This document shows positions 7,456 through 15,916 of a stretch of 64,000 nt of DNA, in pieces. The notes under the pieces were generated by a model, which was given only the letters and a program-made list of their open reading frames with translations, had not been told where the DNA came from and searched no databases. The first letter of the stretch is position 1, and the number at the start of each line of letters is the position of its first letter. The DNA comes from Pseudomonas azadiae (GTDB lineage Bacteria; Pseudomonadota; Gammaproteobacteria; Pseudomonadales; Pseudomonadaceae), in assembly GCF_019145355.1 (NCBI RefSeq), contig NZ_JAHSTY010000002.1:620001-684000 (forward strand), in the 5' to 3' direction. Position numbers and translations under genes: made by a program.

Positions 7456-8445
7456 TCAGGCTACTTCACACAGGGCGCTCGGGTCGATGGAAAGTGCCAG
7501 GCGCTGTCCGTTGGGGTGCAGGTCGTCGGCCGAGCGGTTGAGCACGTCCACCACCAGCTCGACGCCGCGCGCTTCGATGCGGTAGCGGATCACGTTGCCC
7601 AACAGGCTGTGGCTGCGCACCAGCGCATCCAGTTCGCCCTCGCGGCTCAGCTCGATGGCCTCCGGGCGAATGGCGATACGGCTGTGGATCGGGCGCTGCA
7701 GCAGCTGGGTGGCCTTGTCGGCATCGAGCAAATTGTAGTTGCCGATAAAGCCCGCGGCGAACACGTCGACGGGCGCGGTGTAGAGCGTCTCGGCATCACC
7801 ACTTTGCACGATCTTGCCCTGGTTCATCAGGAAGATACGGTCTGACATGGTCAGGGCTTCTTCCTGGTCATGGGTCACGAAGATCGTGGTCAGCCCCAGC
7901 TCGCGCTGGATCTGGCGAATCTGTTCACGCAGATGCTTGCGAATCCGCGCATCCAATGCCGACAGCGGCTCATCCAGCAGCAGCAGGCGCGGGCGCGTCA
8001 CCAATGAGCGGGCGAGGGCCACGCGTTGGCACTGGCCGCCGGACATCTGGTGCGGGTAACGGCCGGCGAGGTCCTTGAGTTCCACCAGTTGCAGCACTTG
8101 CTGCACGCGCAGGTGGCTGTCGTCGGCGTTGACCTTTTGCATGCGCAGGCCGAAGGCGACGTTCTGCTCCACGGTCATATTGGGGAACAGCGCGTAACTC
8201 TGGAACACCATGCCGATATGCCGTTTCTGCGGGCTCAGCGGCACAATGTCCTGGCCATCCAGCAGGATTTTCCCGCTGTCTACCGAGGTCAGCCCGGCGA
8301 TGCAGCGCAGCAGCGTGGACTTGCCGCAGCCGGACGGGCCGAGCAGCGTCACGAACTCACCCTTGGCGACTTCGCAGTTGATATCGCTGAACACCGGGGT
8401 GCCGGCGTAGCTTTTTTGCAGGTGTTGGACGCTGACGAAGCTCAT
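7456..8445 (-). CDS. ABC importer ATP-binding protein (PotA/PhnT-like)
   Basis: A 329-residue ATPase that powers uptake by the adjacent permeases. It has Walker A GPSGCGKST (about 36-44), Q-loop VFQSYALFPNMTV, signature MSGGQCQR, Walker B LLLLDEPLSALD and H-loop VTHDQEEALT. The C-terminal 100 residues form a TOBE-type regulatory domain (IAIRPEAIELS). This layout is shared by polyamine, iron and 2-aminoethylphosphonate importers. The start overlaps the upstream permease stop by four bases. Confidence 0.9.
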   Translation of the reverse strand: MSFVSVQHLQKSYAGTPVFSDINCEVAKGEFVTLLGPSGCGKSTLLRCIAGLTSVDSGKILLDGQDIVPLSPQKRHIGMVFQSYALFPNMTVEQNVAFGLRMQKVNADDSHLRVQQVLQLVELKDLAGRYPHQMSGGQCQRVALARSLVTRPRLLLLDEPLSALDARIRKHLREQIRQIQRELGLTTIFVTHDQEEALTMSDRIFLMNQGKIVQSGDAETLYTAPVDVFAAGFIGNYNLLDADKATQLLQRPIHSRIAIRPEAIELSREGELDALVRSHSLLGNVIRYRIEARGVELVVDVLNRSADDLHPNGQRLALSIDPSALCEVA

Positions 8446-9242
8446 TGGCTCTTGTCCTTGTTCAAGATGTTGGCGGCCCAGGTCAGCACCAGCACAAAGA
8501 AGAAATAGGAGATGACGACGGCGCTGGTGAAGTGGCCGCTGCTGTTGCGCATGTTGTTCAGGTACACCTGCAGGGTTTCGTAGCGGGTGCCGACCAGGAT
8601 ATTGGCAAACACAAACTCACCGAACAGGAACGAGAACGACAGCAGCAGCGCGACCATCAGGCCTTTGCGCAGGTTTGGCAACACCACCAGGATCGCCGCC
8701 TGCCAAGTGCTGGCGCCCAGCAATTGCGAGGCGTCCATCAGGTCGCGCAGGTTGATGGCTTGCAGGTTGTTGGTGATCGCCCGGTACATGAACGGCAAGG
8801 CCACGGTGAAGTAGCAGCCGATCAGGATCCATGGCGTGCCCACCATCGCAAACGGCCCGGAACCATAGAGCTGCAGCAAGCCCACCGACGACACCACCGG
8901 CGGCACCGCAAAGGGCAGCAGAATCAGGATGTTCATCAGCGCGTCGAGCCTGGGGAAGTGGTAGTGCACCACGAACAGCAGCGGCAGGATCAGCACCACC
9001 GACAGGATCAGCGCGCCGACGCACACCATCAATGATTGCCCGAAGGCCATCAAAAAACGCGGGTCGCTCCACAGCTGTACGTACCACTTCAGGGTAAAAC
9101 CGGCCGGCAGGATGGTCGCCGACCAACTGCTGGCGATCGAATAGACAAAGGTACCCACCAGCGGCAGCACCAGGATCGCAAACAACACATACACCACTAC
9201 CCGATGGTAGAGCGAGGCCGGGCCGGCTTCAGCGCGAGACAT
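8442..9242 (-). CDS. ABC importer permease 2
   Basis: A 266-residue inner-membrane permease with about six membrane spans. The first is VVYVLFAILVLPLVGTFVYS, and an EAA-type loop (DASQLLGASTWQAAILVVLP) contacts the ATPase. It overlaps the neighbouring genes on both sides (14 bases with permease 1, 4 bases with the ATPase), showing tight operon coupling. It forms the channel with the 9229-10065 product. Confidence 0.9.
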   Translation of the reverse strand: MSRAEAGPASLYHRVVVYVLFAILVLPLVGTFVYSIASSWSATILPAGFTLKWYVQLWSDPRFLMAFGQSLMVCVGALILSVVLILPLLFVVHYHFPRLDALMNILILLPFAVPPVVSSVGLLQLYGSGPFAMVGTPWILIGCYFTVALPFMYRAITNNLQAINLRDLMDASQLLGASTWQAAILVVLPNLRKGLMVALLLSFSFLFGEFVFANILVGTRYETLQVYLNNMRNSSGHFTSAVVISYFFFVLVLTWAANILNKDKSQ

Positions 9243-10065
9243 GGTAGCTCCTCTTGAGCAGCAGTTGATGCGCCACGGTGACCACGGTCATCAGGGCCAC
9301 CAGCACCACGGCCAGGGCGCTGGCCAGGTTCGGGTCAAGCGACACGTCGCCGGACACCAGCCCCGCGATGCGGATCGGCAGCACGTTGAAGTTGCCGGTG
9401 GTCAAGGCGTAGACCGTTGCGTAGGCGCCCAACGCATTGGCCAGCAGGATCACGAAGGTGCCCAGCAGCGCCGGCGTGAGCACCGGCAGGCCGATATGCC
9501 GCCAGAATTGCCAGCCGTTCGCGCCAAGCAATGCAGCGGACTCACGCCAGTCTTCGCGCAGCGCATCGAAAGCCGGGTACAGCAGCAACACACCGAGAGG
9601 AATCTGGAAGTAGGTGTAGAGGATGATCAAGCCGGTTTTGGAGTACAGGTTGAAATCCTGAATGATCCCCGCCTGCTTGAGCATGATGGTGATGCTGCCG
9701 TTGAAGCCCAGCAGGATGATGAACGCGAACGCCAGGGGCACGCCGGCAAAGTTGCTGGTCATGTTGGCGAACGCGGTGACGAAATTACGCAGCGGTGAAT
9801 CCACGCGCCGCAGGGAATAGCTGCCCAGCGTGGCGATGATGATGCCGAAAACGCTGGAGTAGAAGCTGATCTCCAGACTGAATTGGATGGCTTGCAGGTA
9901 GAACTTCGAGCTGAAGATGCGTACGAAGTTTTCCACGCCCCAGCCGGCTTCTTCGGTTTGCAGGCTGTTGATCAGCACCCACACCAGCGGGGCGATTTCG
10001 AACACGATAAAGAACAGTGCGAAAGGCACCAGGCACAGCAGCGCCAGCCATTTGCCACGGATCAT
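9229..10065 (-). CDS. ABC importer permease 1
   Basis: A 278-residue inner-membrane permease of the same importer. The start at 10065 (MIRGKWLALLCLVP) overlaps the hydrolase stop as ATGA; the open frame runs six codons further. It has about six hydrophobic spans and an EAA-loop sequence (ALLGANGWQFWRHIGLP). The family fits the PotB/PhnU class. Confidence 0.9.
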   Translation of the reverse strand: MIRGKWLALLCLVPFALFFIVFEIAPLVWVLINSLQTEEAGWGVENFVRIFSSKFYLQAIQFSLEISFYSSVFGIIIATLGSYSLRRVDSPLRNFVTAFANMTSNFAGVPLAFAFIILLGFNGSITIMLKQAGIIQDFNLYSKTGLIILYTYFQIPLGVLLLYPAFDALREDWRESAALLGANGWQFWRHIGLPVLTPALLGTFVILLANALGAYATVYALTTGNFNVLPIRIAGLVSGDVSLDPNLASALAVVLVALMTVVTVAHQLLLKRSYHVSR

Positions 10066-10868
10066 TTCAGCAGCTCCCGGCACACGGGTTTGTCGTGGGG
10101 CACGCCCAGCAGTTCGCAGACGGTGCCGCAGAGCTCGGTCTGTTTCGGCGCGGCGTCGGGGTTCAGGCTGAAGGCATCACCGAGCACGAACAGCGGTACT
10201 TCGCGTTCTTCCGGCAGTAGGCCGTTGTGGGAGCGGTCGTTGTTCATGCCGTGGTCGGCGGTTACCAGCACCTGATAGCCGGCGTCGAGCCAGGCTTGCA
10301 GGTAGTCGGCCAGGATGATGTCGGCCGAGCGTGCGCTGTTGCGGTACTGCGGGCTGTCGAGGCCGTGCTTGTGGCCGGCGTCGTCGATGTTCATCGGGTG
10401 CGCCAGCAAAAAGTCCGGCGCGTGCTTGAGGCGCAGGCTTTCGGCATCGGCGAACAGGTGGGAATCGGGGTAGTGGTCATTCCAGTAGAAATGCCCGTGC
10501 TGGATCGCCAGCGCCTTGTCGTCGGTATGACGGTCGCGGGCGGCGAGAAAGGGCGTGCGGTTATACAACTCGCTGACCCAGTGATAAGCCGCCGCCGCCG
10601 TGGTAAGGCCGGCGTCGGTGGCGTAATGGAAAATGCTGCGCTGGGTGGACAGGCGCGAGACGTTGTTGTGCACGATGCCGCTGCGGATCGGCGGCACGCC
10701 GGTCAGGATGCATTCATACAGCGGGCGGGACAGGGCGGGCAGTTCACATTCCAGGGTGTAGAGGGCTGCGCGTCCTGCGCCGACATAGGCCTGCAAATGC
10801 CCCATGGCGAGCCTTGCGACCTCGAAGTTCAGGCCGTCGAGCACGACAAGGATGACAGTGTGCTTCAT
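10062..10868 (-). CDS. Cytoplasmic alkaline-phosphatase-superfamily hydrolase
   Basis: A 268-residue metal-dependent hydrolase related to nucleotide pyrophosphatase/phosphodiesterases and phosphonoacetate hydrolase. Metal-site motifs are VVLDGLNF near the N terminus, DDAGHKHG, and TADHGMNND. The likely nucleophile is the Ser in LPALSRPLYECILTG, where NPP enzymes usually have Thr. The start at 10868 (MKHTVILVVLDG) was chosen because family homology begins there; there is no signal peptide, so it acts in the cytosol on imported substrate. It is separated from the binding-protein gene by a REPIN and coupled to permease 1 by ATGA. Phosphodiester, phosphomonoester or phosphonate cleavage are all possible. 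Confidence 0.85.
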   Translation of the reverse strand: MKHTVILVVLDGLNFEVARLAMGHLQAYVGAGRAALYTLECELPALSRPLYECILTGVPPIRSGIVHNNVSRLSTQRSIFHYATDAGLTTAAAAYHWVSELYNRTPFLAARDRHTDDKALAIQHGHFYWNDHYPDSHLFADAESLRLKHAPDFLLAHPMNIDDAGHKHGLDSPQYRNSARSADIILADYLQAWLDAGYQVLVTADHGMNNDRSHNGLLPEEREVPLFVLGDAFSLNPDAAPKQTELCGTVCELLGVPHDKPVCRELLK

Positions 10869-10929
10869 GGGGGCTGGCGCTCCGCAACAGTAGGCTTGAC
10901 TCAAATTCTCTGGCACAACCGGGTCAAAA

Positions 10930-11019
10930 TGTGGGAGCTGGCTTGCCTGCGATGGCGGTGCATCAGTCGACACAGAGGTTGAACGTCAGACCGCTATCGC
11001 AGGCAAGCCAGCTCCCACA
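10930..11019. repeat. REPIN 2, inside the ABC operon
   Basis: An inverted REP pair (TGTGGGAGCTGGCTTGCC at 10930 and its complement ending 11019). It lies between the substrate-binding-protein gene and the rest of the operon, a place where REP hairpins can stabilise the upstream mRNA, as in E. coli malE-malF. Confidence 0.93.
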
Positions 11020-11047
11020 CTGACTGCATTTCAGGCCGGGAGCCTGA

Positions 11048-12124
11048 TTACTTCATCTCTACAATGACCTGCTCGTTCCACAACTGCGGCAACTTCTTGG
11101 ACGTCGCTTCCCAGGCATCGGCATCCTTGATCGGCTGCGGGTTGGCCTTGGTGTATTGCTCGCCCGGGATCAGGTTTTTGGCGATATCGGCCGGCAGTTT
11201 CAGGTCGGTTTCGGCGCGGATCGGACGTGCATTACCCTTCGCCAGGTTGAGCTGGCCGGCATCGCTGAAAATGTATTCGCGGGTCAGCTTGGCGGCGTTC
11301 GGGTGCTTGGCGTATTTATTGATAATGGTGGTGTAGCCGGATTTCACCGAACCATCCGATGGGATCAGCACCACGTAGTCATCCGGGTTGGCCATCTTGG
11401 CCTTGTAGCTCAGGCCGTTGAAGTCCCAGACGATACCCACTTCGACTTCGCCTTTTTCCAGGGTCGCGATGGTCGGGTTGGACAGCCCGAGACGGCCTTG
11501 CTGGGCGATCTTGGTGAAGAATTGCAGGCCTGGGGCGATGTTCTTCTCGTCGCCTTTATTGGCAATGGCCGCGGCGAGTACGCCGTTGGAGGCCTGGGCC
11601 GCGGTGCTCACATCACCTACGGACACCTTGTATTTGCCGGTCAGCAGGTCGGCCCAACTGGTGGGAACTTCGGAGCCGTGCAGCAGCTTCTTGTTGACGA
11701 TGAACGCGATGGTACCGGTGTAGGCCAGGGCCCAGTGACCGTCCTTGTCTTTTGCCCAATCCGGCACCGAAGCCCAGGTGGACGGTTTGTAAGGCTGGGT
11801 CACCTCCTGCTTCACCGCAATCGGGCCGAATGCTGCGCCCACGTCGCCGATATCGGCGCTGGCGTTGTCTTTTTCCGCTTTGAACTTGGCGATTTCCTGG
11901 GCCGAGCTCATGTCGGTGTCCATGTGCTTGAGGCCGTACTTGGAGGCCAGGTCTTCCCAGGTGCCTTTCCAGTTGGCCCAGTCATCGGGCATGCCGACGC
12001 TGTTGACGGCGCCTTCCGCTTTCGCGGCGGCTTCCAAGGTTTTTAGATCGGTATCAGCGGCCATGGCGGCGGTGCACATGGCAATGGTCGAGCCTAACAG
12101 TGATGCCAGGAAAAGCTGTTTCAT
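11048..12124 (-). CDS. Periplasmic substrate-binding protein of the ABC importer
   Basis: A 358-residue secreted solute receptor, first gene of the operon. The signal peptide is MKQLFLASLLGSTIAMCTAAMAA. The mature part is an AfuA/PotD-type two-lobed binding protein (DIGDVGAAFGPIAV, WALAYTGTIAFIVNKK, ARPIRAETDLKLP). AAGGAG stands 10 bases before the ATG. This class includes receptors for iron, polyamines, thiamine and 2-aminoethylphosphonate; the paired phosphohydrolases and Pho boxes favour a phosphorus compound here. Confidence 0.9.
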   Translation of the reverse strand: MKQLFLASLLGSTIAMCTAAMAADTDLKTLEAAAKAEGAVNSVGMPDDWANWKGTWEDLASKYGLKHMDTDMSSAQEIAKFKAEKDNASADIGDVGAAFGPIAVKQEVTQPYKPSTWASVPDWAKDKDGHWALAYTGTIAFIVNKKLLHGSEVPTSWADLLTGKYKVSVGDVSTAAQASNGVLAAAIANKGDEKNIAPGLQFFTKIAQQGRLGLSNPTIATLEKGEVEVGIVWDFNGLSYKAKMANPDDYVVLIPSDGSVKSGYTTIINKYAKHPNAAKLTREYIFSDAGQLNLAKGNARPIRAETDLKLPADIAKNLIPGEQYTKANPQPIKDADAWEATSKKLPQLWNEQVIVEMK

Positions 12125-12174
12125 CCGAAGCTCCTTTGGGCGTTTTCAACGCGGCGTTTATTCAGGCGGTGTTG

Positions 12175-12188
12175 TTGGTCTAGGTCAG
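12175..12188. promoter_or_regulatory. CTAG-centred candidate UTRA operator (importer side)
   Basis: TTGGTCTAGGTCAG lies in the 5' leader of the binding-protein gene. It shares TGGTCTAG with the site at 12445-12458 in front of the regulator, and its GTCTA half fits the GT-N-TA-N-AC core of HutC/UTRA operators. Confidence 0.6.
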
Positions 12189-12203
12189 AGCAATACCTGA
12201 GCC

Positions 12204-12237
12204 AATCTAGACGGGATGGATGACAGTTTCATGTCGA
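12204..12237 (-). promoter_or_regulatory. Pho-box promoter for the ABC operon
   Basis: Read on the minus strand, TCGACAT-GAAA-CTGTCAT (12237-12220) fits the 7-4-7 Pho box, with the second repeat perfect. Ten bases later comes TAGATT (12209-12204) as the -10, the same spacing as in E. coli phoA. A CTAG-centred half-operator (GTCTAGAT, 12212-12205) overlaps the -10. Confidence 0.6.
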
Positions 12238-12357
12238 TGTCGTTTTCAAAGCCGTGAAATCGTTAAGCGCAGGCTCAGCGTAGACCATGCTCAAGGGCCC
12301 GCTGGGGTTGGACTTGGCCGATGTATTGCAACGTGTGCTGCAGGGGGGCGGCAGGGG

Positions 12358-12391
12358 TTGTCATCTGTCGGTCATCTGCAATGCCTAGGCT
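12358..12391 (+). promoter_or_regulatory. Pho-box promoter for the UTRA regulator
   Basis: TTGTCAT-CTGT-CGGTCAT (12358-12375) differs from the double CTGTCAT Pho box at two of 14 positions. After exactly ten bases comes a weak -10, TAGGCT (12386-12391), overlapped by the palindrome GCCTAGGC. Confidence 0.55.
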
Positions 12392-12444
12392 GGCACGCAG
12401 CAGTGCAAGCCCAGTTACGGCGCGGTTTGTGCACCTGATCGGTG

Positions 12445-12458
12445 CTGGTCTAGTCCAG
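12445..12458. promoter_or_regulatory. Palindromic CTAG-centred operator before the UTRA regulator
   Basis: CTGGTCTAGTCCAG is a 14-bp palindrome apart from one T/T pair, ending 13 bases before the regulator's ATG. It shares TGGTCTAG with 12175-12188 and is the best candidate for autoregulation. Confidence 0.65.
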
Positions 12459-12471
12459 ATAGGTAACATTG

Positions 12472-13185
12472 ATGCGCGATGAGGCAATCAAGGCGGTGAC
12501 ATCCATTGGCCTGGCGCTGCAAGAGCAGATCGACCACGGCTTGTTGGCGCCTGCCAGCAAGCTGCCCGCCGAGCGCAAGCTCAGCGAGTTGTTCGGTACC
12601 ACCCGCATTACCGTGCGGGAAGCCTTGTTACAACTTGAGGCCCAGGGGCAGATCTATCGGGAGGAACGTCGCGGCTGGTTTGTCTCGCCGCCGCGGCTGG
12701 CCTACAACCTGATGCAGCGCAGCCACTTTCACGCGATGGTGAGTGACCAGGGGCGTGTGGCGTCCACTGAAGTGATCAGCGCGCGGCTGCAGCCGGCTTC
12801 GGCGGCGGTGTGTGCATGGCTGCAGTTGCCGGCGTTGTCCAGCGTGATCCAGATTTGCCGGGGTCGGCGCATCGATGGGCGCTTGGTGCTGTACGTGGAG
12901 CACTACCTGAACCCGCAGTATTTTCCGGGCATCCTGGCGTGCGATTTGAATCAGTCGATGACGGAGCTGTATGCGCGCAAGTACGACTTGCACTATGGGC
13001 GGGTGCGTTTTGAGATCGTGCCGACGTCACTGCCGGTGGAAGCGGCGGCTGCGTTGCGCGTGTCGGTGGGCAGCCCGGGCTTGCGGATAGCCCGGGTCAA
13101 CTATGACCAGCATCAGCGGTTGATCGACTGCGACCTGGAGTTCTGGCGGCATGATGCGATTCATGTGGGTGTGGATGTGATTTAA
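12472..13185 (+). CDS. GntR/UTRA (HutC-subfamily) transcriptional regulator
   Basis: A 237-residue repressor-type protein divergent from the ABC importer. Residues about 10-70 form the GntR winged helix (LPAERKLSELFGTTRITVRE). Residues about 85-235 form the UTRA effector domain, ending in ARVNYDQHQRLIDCDLEFWRHDAI. UTRA regulators usually bind the transported substrate or its product; PhnF and PhnR are members. ATG 12472 is preferred over the preceding in-frame TTG. A palindromic operator and a Pho box lie upstream, so it is probably autoregulated and induced by phosphate limitation. Confidence 0.88.
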   Translation: MRDEAIKAVTSIGLALQEQIDHGLLAPASKLPAERKLSELFGTTRITVREALLQLEAQGQIYREERRGWFVSPPRLAYNLMQRSHFHAMVSDQGRVASTEVISARLQPASAAVCAWLQLPALSSVIQICRGRRIDGRLVLYVEHYLNPQYFPGILACDLNQSMTELYARKYDLHYGRVRFEIVPTSLPVEAAAALRVSVGSPGLRIARVNYDQHQRLIDCDLEFWRHDAIHVGVDVI

Positions 13186-13214
13186 CAGCATTTACTAGAT
13201 GTGCCGAGGCCCAA

Positions 13215-13316
13215 TGTGGGAGCTGGCTTGCCTGCGATGCGGGCACCTCGGTACATCAGGTGCACCGAGTCGATGCCATCGCAGCGGTGCGGCGATCCGA
13301 CAAGCCAGCTCCCACA
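13215..13316. repeat. REPIN 3, divergent core
   Basis: The outer arms are the same TGTGGGAGCTGGCTTG and complement (13215 to 13316). The inner part differs from REPINs 1 and 2, with a nested pair CACCTCGGT... / ...CACCGAG. It lies between the convergent UTRA regulator and fpvF. Confidence 0.85.
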
Positions 13317-13320
13317 TTGC

Positions 13321-14274
13321 CTACGGCATCAGCGCCTTGATCACCTGATCCACATTGGTTTCCAGCTCTGTCACAGGCGTCGCACCGTCCACATTCAATA
13401 CCAGCAACTGCGCACCACCGGCCGTGACAGCGGCTTTCACCGCGTCACTCGGTTGACGGTGATGCAATACCACCGCCACCTCGTTGTCCTTCAGCTCTGT
13501 GCTGAGCTTCTGCAGCGCCTCGGGCGTCCATTCGGCATCGGGTCGCGCATCGGTGCTGACCAGCTCCAGGTTCAGGCTGCTGACCAGATACGCAAAGTGA
13601 TCACTCAAACTGAGCACACTCAGGTTATCCGCCTTCGCCAGGCGCGCTTCGCTGTCGGCGCTGAGCTTGAGCAGGCGCTGCTTGAGGGCGGCGAGGTTGG
13701 CGTCGATCTTCGGCTTGGCGGCGGGCGCCAGGCGGCTCAGGTCAGCGGCCAGCACATCGGCCATGCGCCCCATGTTGTTGCTCGATTGCCAGGGCTGGCT
13801 GTTCAGGCCATCGCTGACGCCTGGCTGTACTGCAATGCCCGGCAAACCGCCGTCCACCGGGCGCGCGGCGTCGACTTCAACAATGCGGATATTGCTGCGT
13901 CGCGCCACCGGGTACAGCGGGTCATCGGCCCACAGCGAGCGCAGGCCGATGGCGGCGTCGGCGTCGAGCGCCAATGTGCTCAACGCTGGCGCACCCCGCC
14001 CGGTGAAGTAGGACACCTGCCGCGAACCGGGCAGGTTGGCCGGTGCGGCGCGTTCAAGTTGAACGTCGGTGCCTTTGAGCAGCACCTCGGCCAGGCCGTA
14101 GGTGATTGGCAGCGACGCCAGAACTTTCACCGGTTTTACCGACTTGGCCTTGCTCAGTGCGGCATGGCCCAGCCCCTGATGGATCTTGAGGGGCTCCGAT
14201 CCTTCGACAGCCAGTGCCGAGGTGCTGATCAAGCAAGCGATGGCCAGGGCCAATGGTCGAATTGCAGGGCGCAT
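13321..14274 (-). CDS. fpvF: FpvF, second periplasmic binding protein of the pyoverdine-iron ABC system
   Basis: A 317-residue ZnuA-type (cluster A-I) periplasmic metal-binding protein with signal peptide LALAIACLISTSALAVEG. In P. aeruginosa FpvF works with FpvC to collect iron freed from pyoverdine for FpvDE. The start at 14274 gives a TAATG junction with fpvE; the open frame upstream codes no signal. The His-rich loop of true zinc receptors is absent. It is the last gene of the fpv operon and is followed by REPIN 3. Confidence 0.87.
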   Translation of the reverse strand: MRPAIRPLALAIACLISTSALAVEGSEPLKIHQGLGHAALSKAKSVKPVKVLASLPITYGLAEVLLKGTDVQLERAAPANLPGSRQVSYFTGRGAPALSTLALDADAAIGLRSLWADDPLYPVARRSNIRIVEVDAARPVDGGLPGIAVQPGVSDGLNSQPWQSSNNMGRMADVLAADLSRLAPAAKPKIDANLAALKQRLLKLSADSEARLAKADNLSVLSLSDHFAYLVSSLNLELVSTDARPDAEWTPEALQKLSTELKDNEVAVVLHHRQPSDAVKAAVTAGGAQLLVLNVDGATPVTELETNVDQVIKALMP

Positions 14275-15173
14275 TATCCAAGATTCCCTTTGAGGCTGGG
14301 CACCGTGCCGCGCGCGATGGCGGCCAGTGCGAAGGCGATACCGGCAACCAGAATGATCGCGGCGCCGGACGGGATGGGCAGGTCGAAGATGATCGGCAGC
14401 AGGATCCCGCACAGGGTGCTGACCGTGGCAATTACCACCGATACCCAGAAGAACCCCTTGAGCGACTGACTCAACAGGCGTGCCGCCGCAGCCGGAATCA
14501 CCAGCAACGCACCCACCAGGATCGCGCCGATCACCTTGACCGCCGCGACGGTGATCAGTGTCACCAGGATCACGAACAGGTAGTCCAGGGTTTTCACCGC
14601 CACCCCTCGCACCGCCGCCAGTTGCGGGTTGAAGCTGGCCAGCATGATGCGGTTGTACAGCGGCAAGGCCAGGGCCATCACCAGTGAACCGACGATTGCG
14701 AGCACCAGCAGATCGTTGCCGTTGACCGTCAACACCGAGCCAAACAGTACGTTTTCGAGGATATGCACGTTGATCTTGCCCGCCAGGATCAGCAGCAGGC
14801 TCGCACCCAACGCCAGCGACACCGACAGGAACACGCCGATCAAGGTGTCCGGCGCCAGGCCCGTGCGGTTGCGCAAGTAGTTGAGCAAGATGCCGAACAG
14901 CAGGCAGTAGCCGAACAGGCTGCCATAGGGCCCGGTATAGGGTTCGCCCAACAGGATGCCCACGGCCACGCCGGTCAGCGCGGCATGACCGACCGCTTCG
15001 GAAAAAAACGCGAAGCGCTTGACCACCACCAGGGTTCCCAAGCCGCCCAGCACGGGGCCGATCAGCAAACCGGCGAGCAAAGCGTTGACCACAAAACCAT
15101 AGGCCAGCGCCTCCGGCAGGTAACCGGAAGAGGCCCAGCCCTGGACCATCAAGCGAAAGGCTTCATAAGTCAT
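14274..15173 (-). CDS. fpvE: FpvE, ABC permease for pyoverdine-derived iron
   Basis: A 299-residue inner-membrane permease of the ZnuB/MntB class with about eight spans (for example LLIGPVLGGLGTLVVVKRFAFFSEAVGHAALTG, the family signature). It passes iron released in the periplasm to the cytosol. It is joined to fpvD by ATGA and to fpvF by TAATG. Its gene order defines the PA2407-2410-type cluster. Confidence 0.87.
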   Translation of the reverse strand: MTYEAFRLMVQGWASSGYLPEALAYGFVVNALLAGLLIGPVLGGLGTLVVVKRFAFFSEAVGHAALTGVAVGILLGEPYTGPYGSLFGYCLLFGILLNYLRNRTGLAPDTLIGVFLSVSLALGASLLLILAGKINVHILENVLFGSVLTVNGNDLLVLAIVGSLVMALALPLYNRIMLASFNPQLAAVRGVAVKTLDYLFVILVTLITVAAVKVIGAILVGALLVIPAAAARLLSQSLKGFFWVSVVIATVSTLCGILLPIIFDLPIPSGAAIILVAGIAFALAAIARGTVPSLKGNLG

Positions 15174-15916
15174 TGCGCCGGGCTCCGAGGGTGGGTGGAG
15201 AACAGGCTCAGCAGGCGATCCGGGGTCAGCGCCTCTTTGGGCGTGGCGTCGAACAATACGCGGCGGTTCAGGCCCGTGACGCGGTCGGCCAGGCGGCCTA
15301 CGGCTTCCAGGTCATGCTCGATCCACAGCACGGTGATCCCGGCCAGTCGCCAGTCATTCAGCAAACGCTCGAACACTTGGATACCGGCTTCGTCCAGCGC
15401 CGACATCGGTTCATCCAGCACCAGCAACTGCGGCGCCGGGATCAGCCCCTGGGCCAGCAGCACGCGCTGGCGTTCACCGCCGGACAACGCGCCCATGCGC
15501 CGCTTGCGTTTGTCCTGCATGCCAACGCGCTCCAGCGCCTCGCCAATCGCACCGGCGTAATGCCTGGACAGGCCAAGAAACGCCGGACGCCGCTGGCACA
15601 TGGCAGCCATGAAATCATCGACGGTCATCGGCAAGCCACGGTCGAATTCCAGGGCCTGGGGCACATAACCGATGGTGCCGGGCGTGGTTGGCCAGTGCAG
15701 GCTCAACCGTCCCTGGTGCGGTGTTTGCCCCAGCAGCGTCTTGATCAGCGAGCTTTTACCGCCACCGTTGGGGCCCACCAGCGCATGGATGCTGCCCGGC
15801 TGCACCTGGAAACTCACCTGGTCGAGGATCACCGTGCGACCCAGGGTCAGCGACACGTTGTCGAATGCCAGGGCCGGGCCGACGCTGACCGCCTGCAGTT
15901 GTTGCGCTGCCGTCAT
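15170..15916 (-). CDS. fpvD: FpvD, ABC ATPase for pyoverdine-derived iron
   Basis: A 248-residue ATPase with Walker A GPNGGGKSS (about 52-60), Q-loop GYVPQALEFDRGLP, signature LSGGERQRVLLAQ, Walker B LLVLDEPMSALDE and H-loop LWIEHDLEAV. It belongs to the ZnuC/MntA-like group. ATGA overlaps link it to fpvC and fpvE. Confidence 0.88.
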   Translation of the reverse strand: MTAAQQLQAVSVGPALAFDNVSLTLGRTVILDQVSFQVQPGSIHALVGPNGGGKSSLIKTLLGQTPHQGRLSLHWPTTPGTIGYVPQALEFDRGLPMTVDDFMAAMCQRRPAFLGLSRHYAGAIGEALERVGMQDKRKRRMGALSGGERQRVLLAQGLIPAPQLLVLDEPMSALDEAGIQVFERLLNDWRLAGITVLWIEHDLEAVGRLADRVTGLNRRVLFDATPKEALTPDRLLSLFSTHPRSPAQ

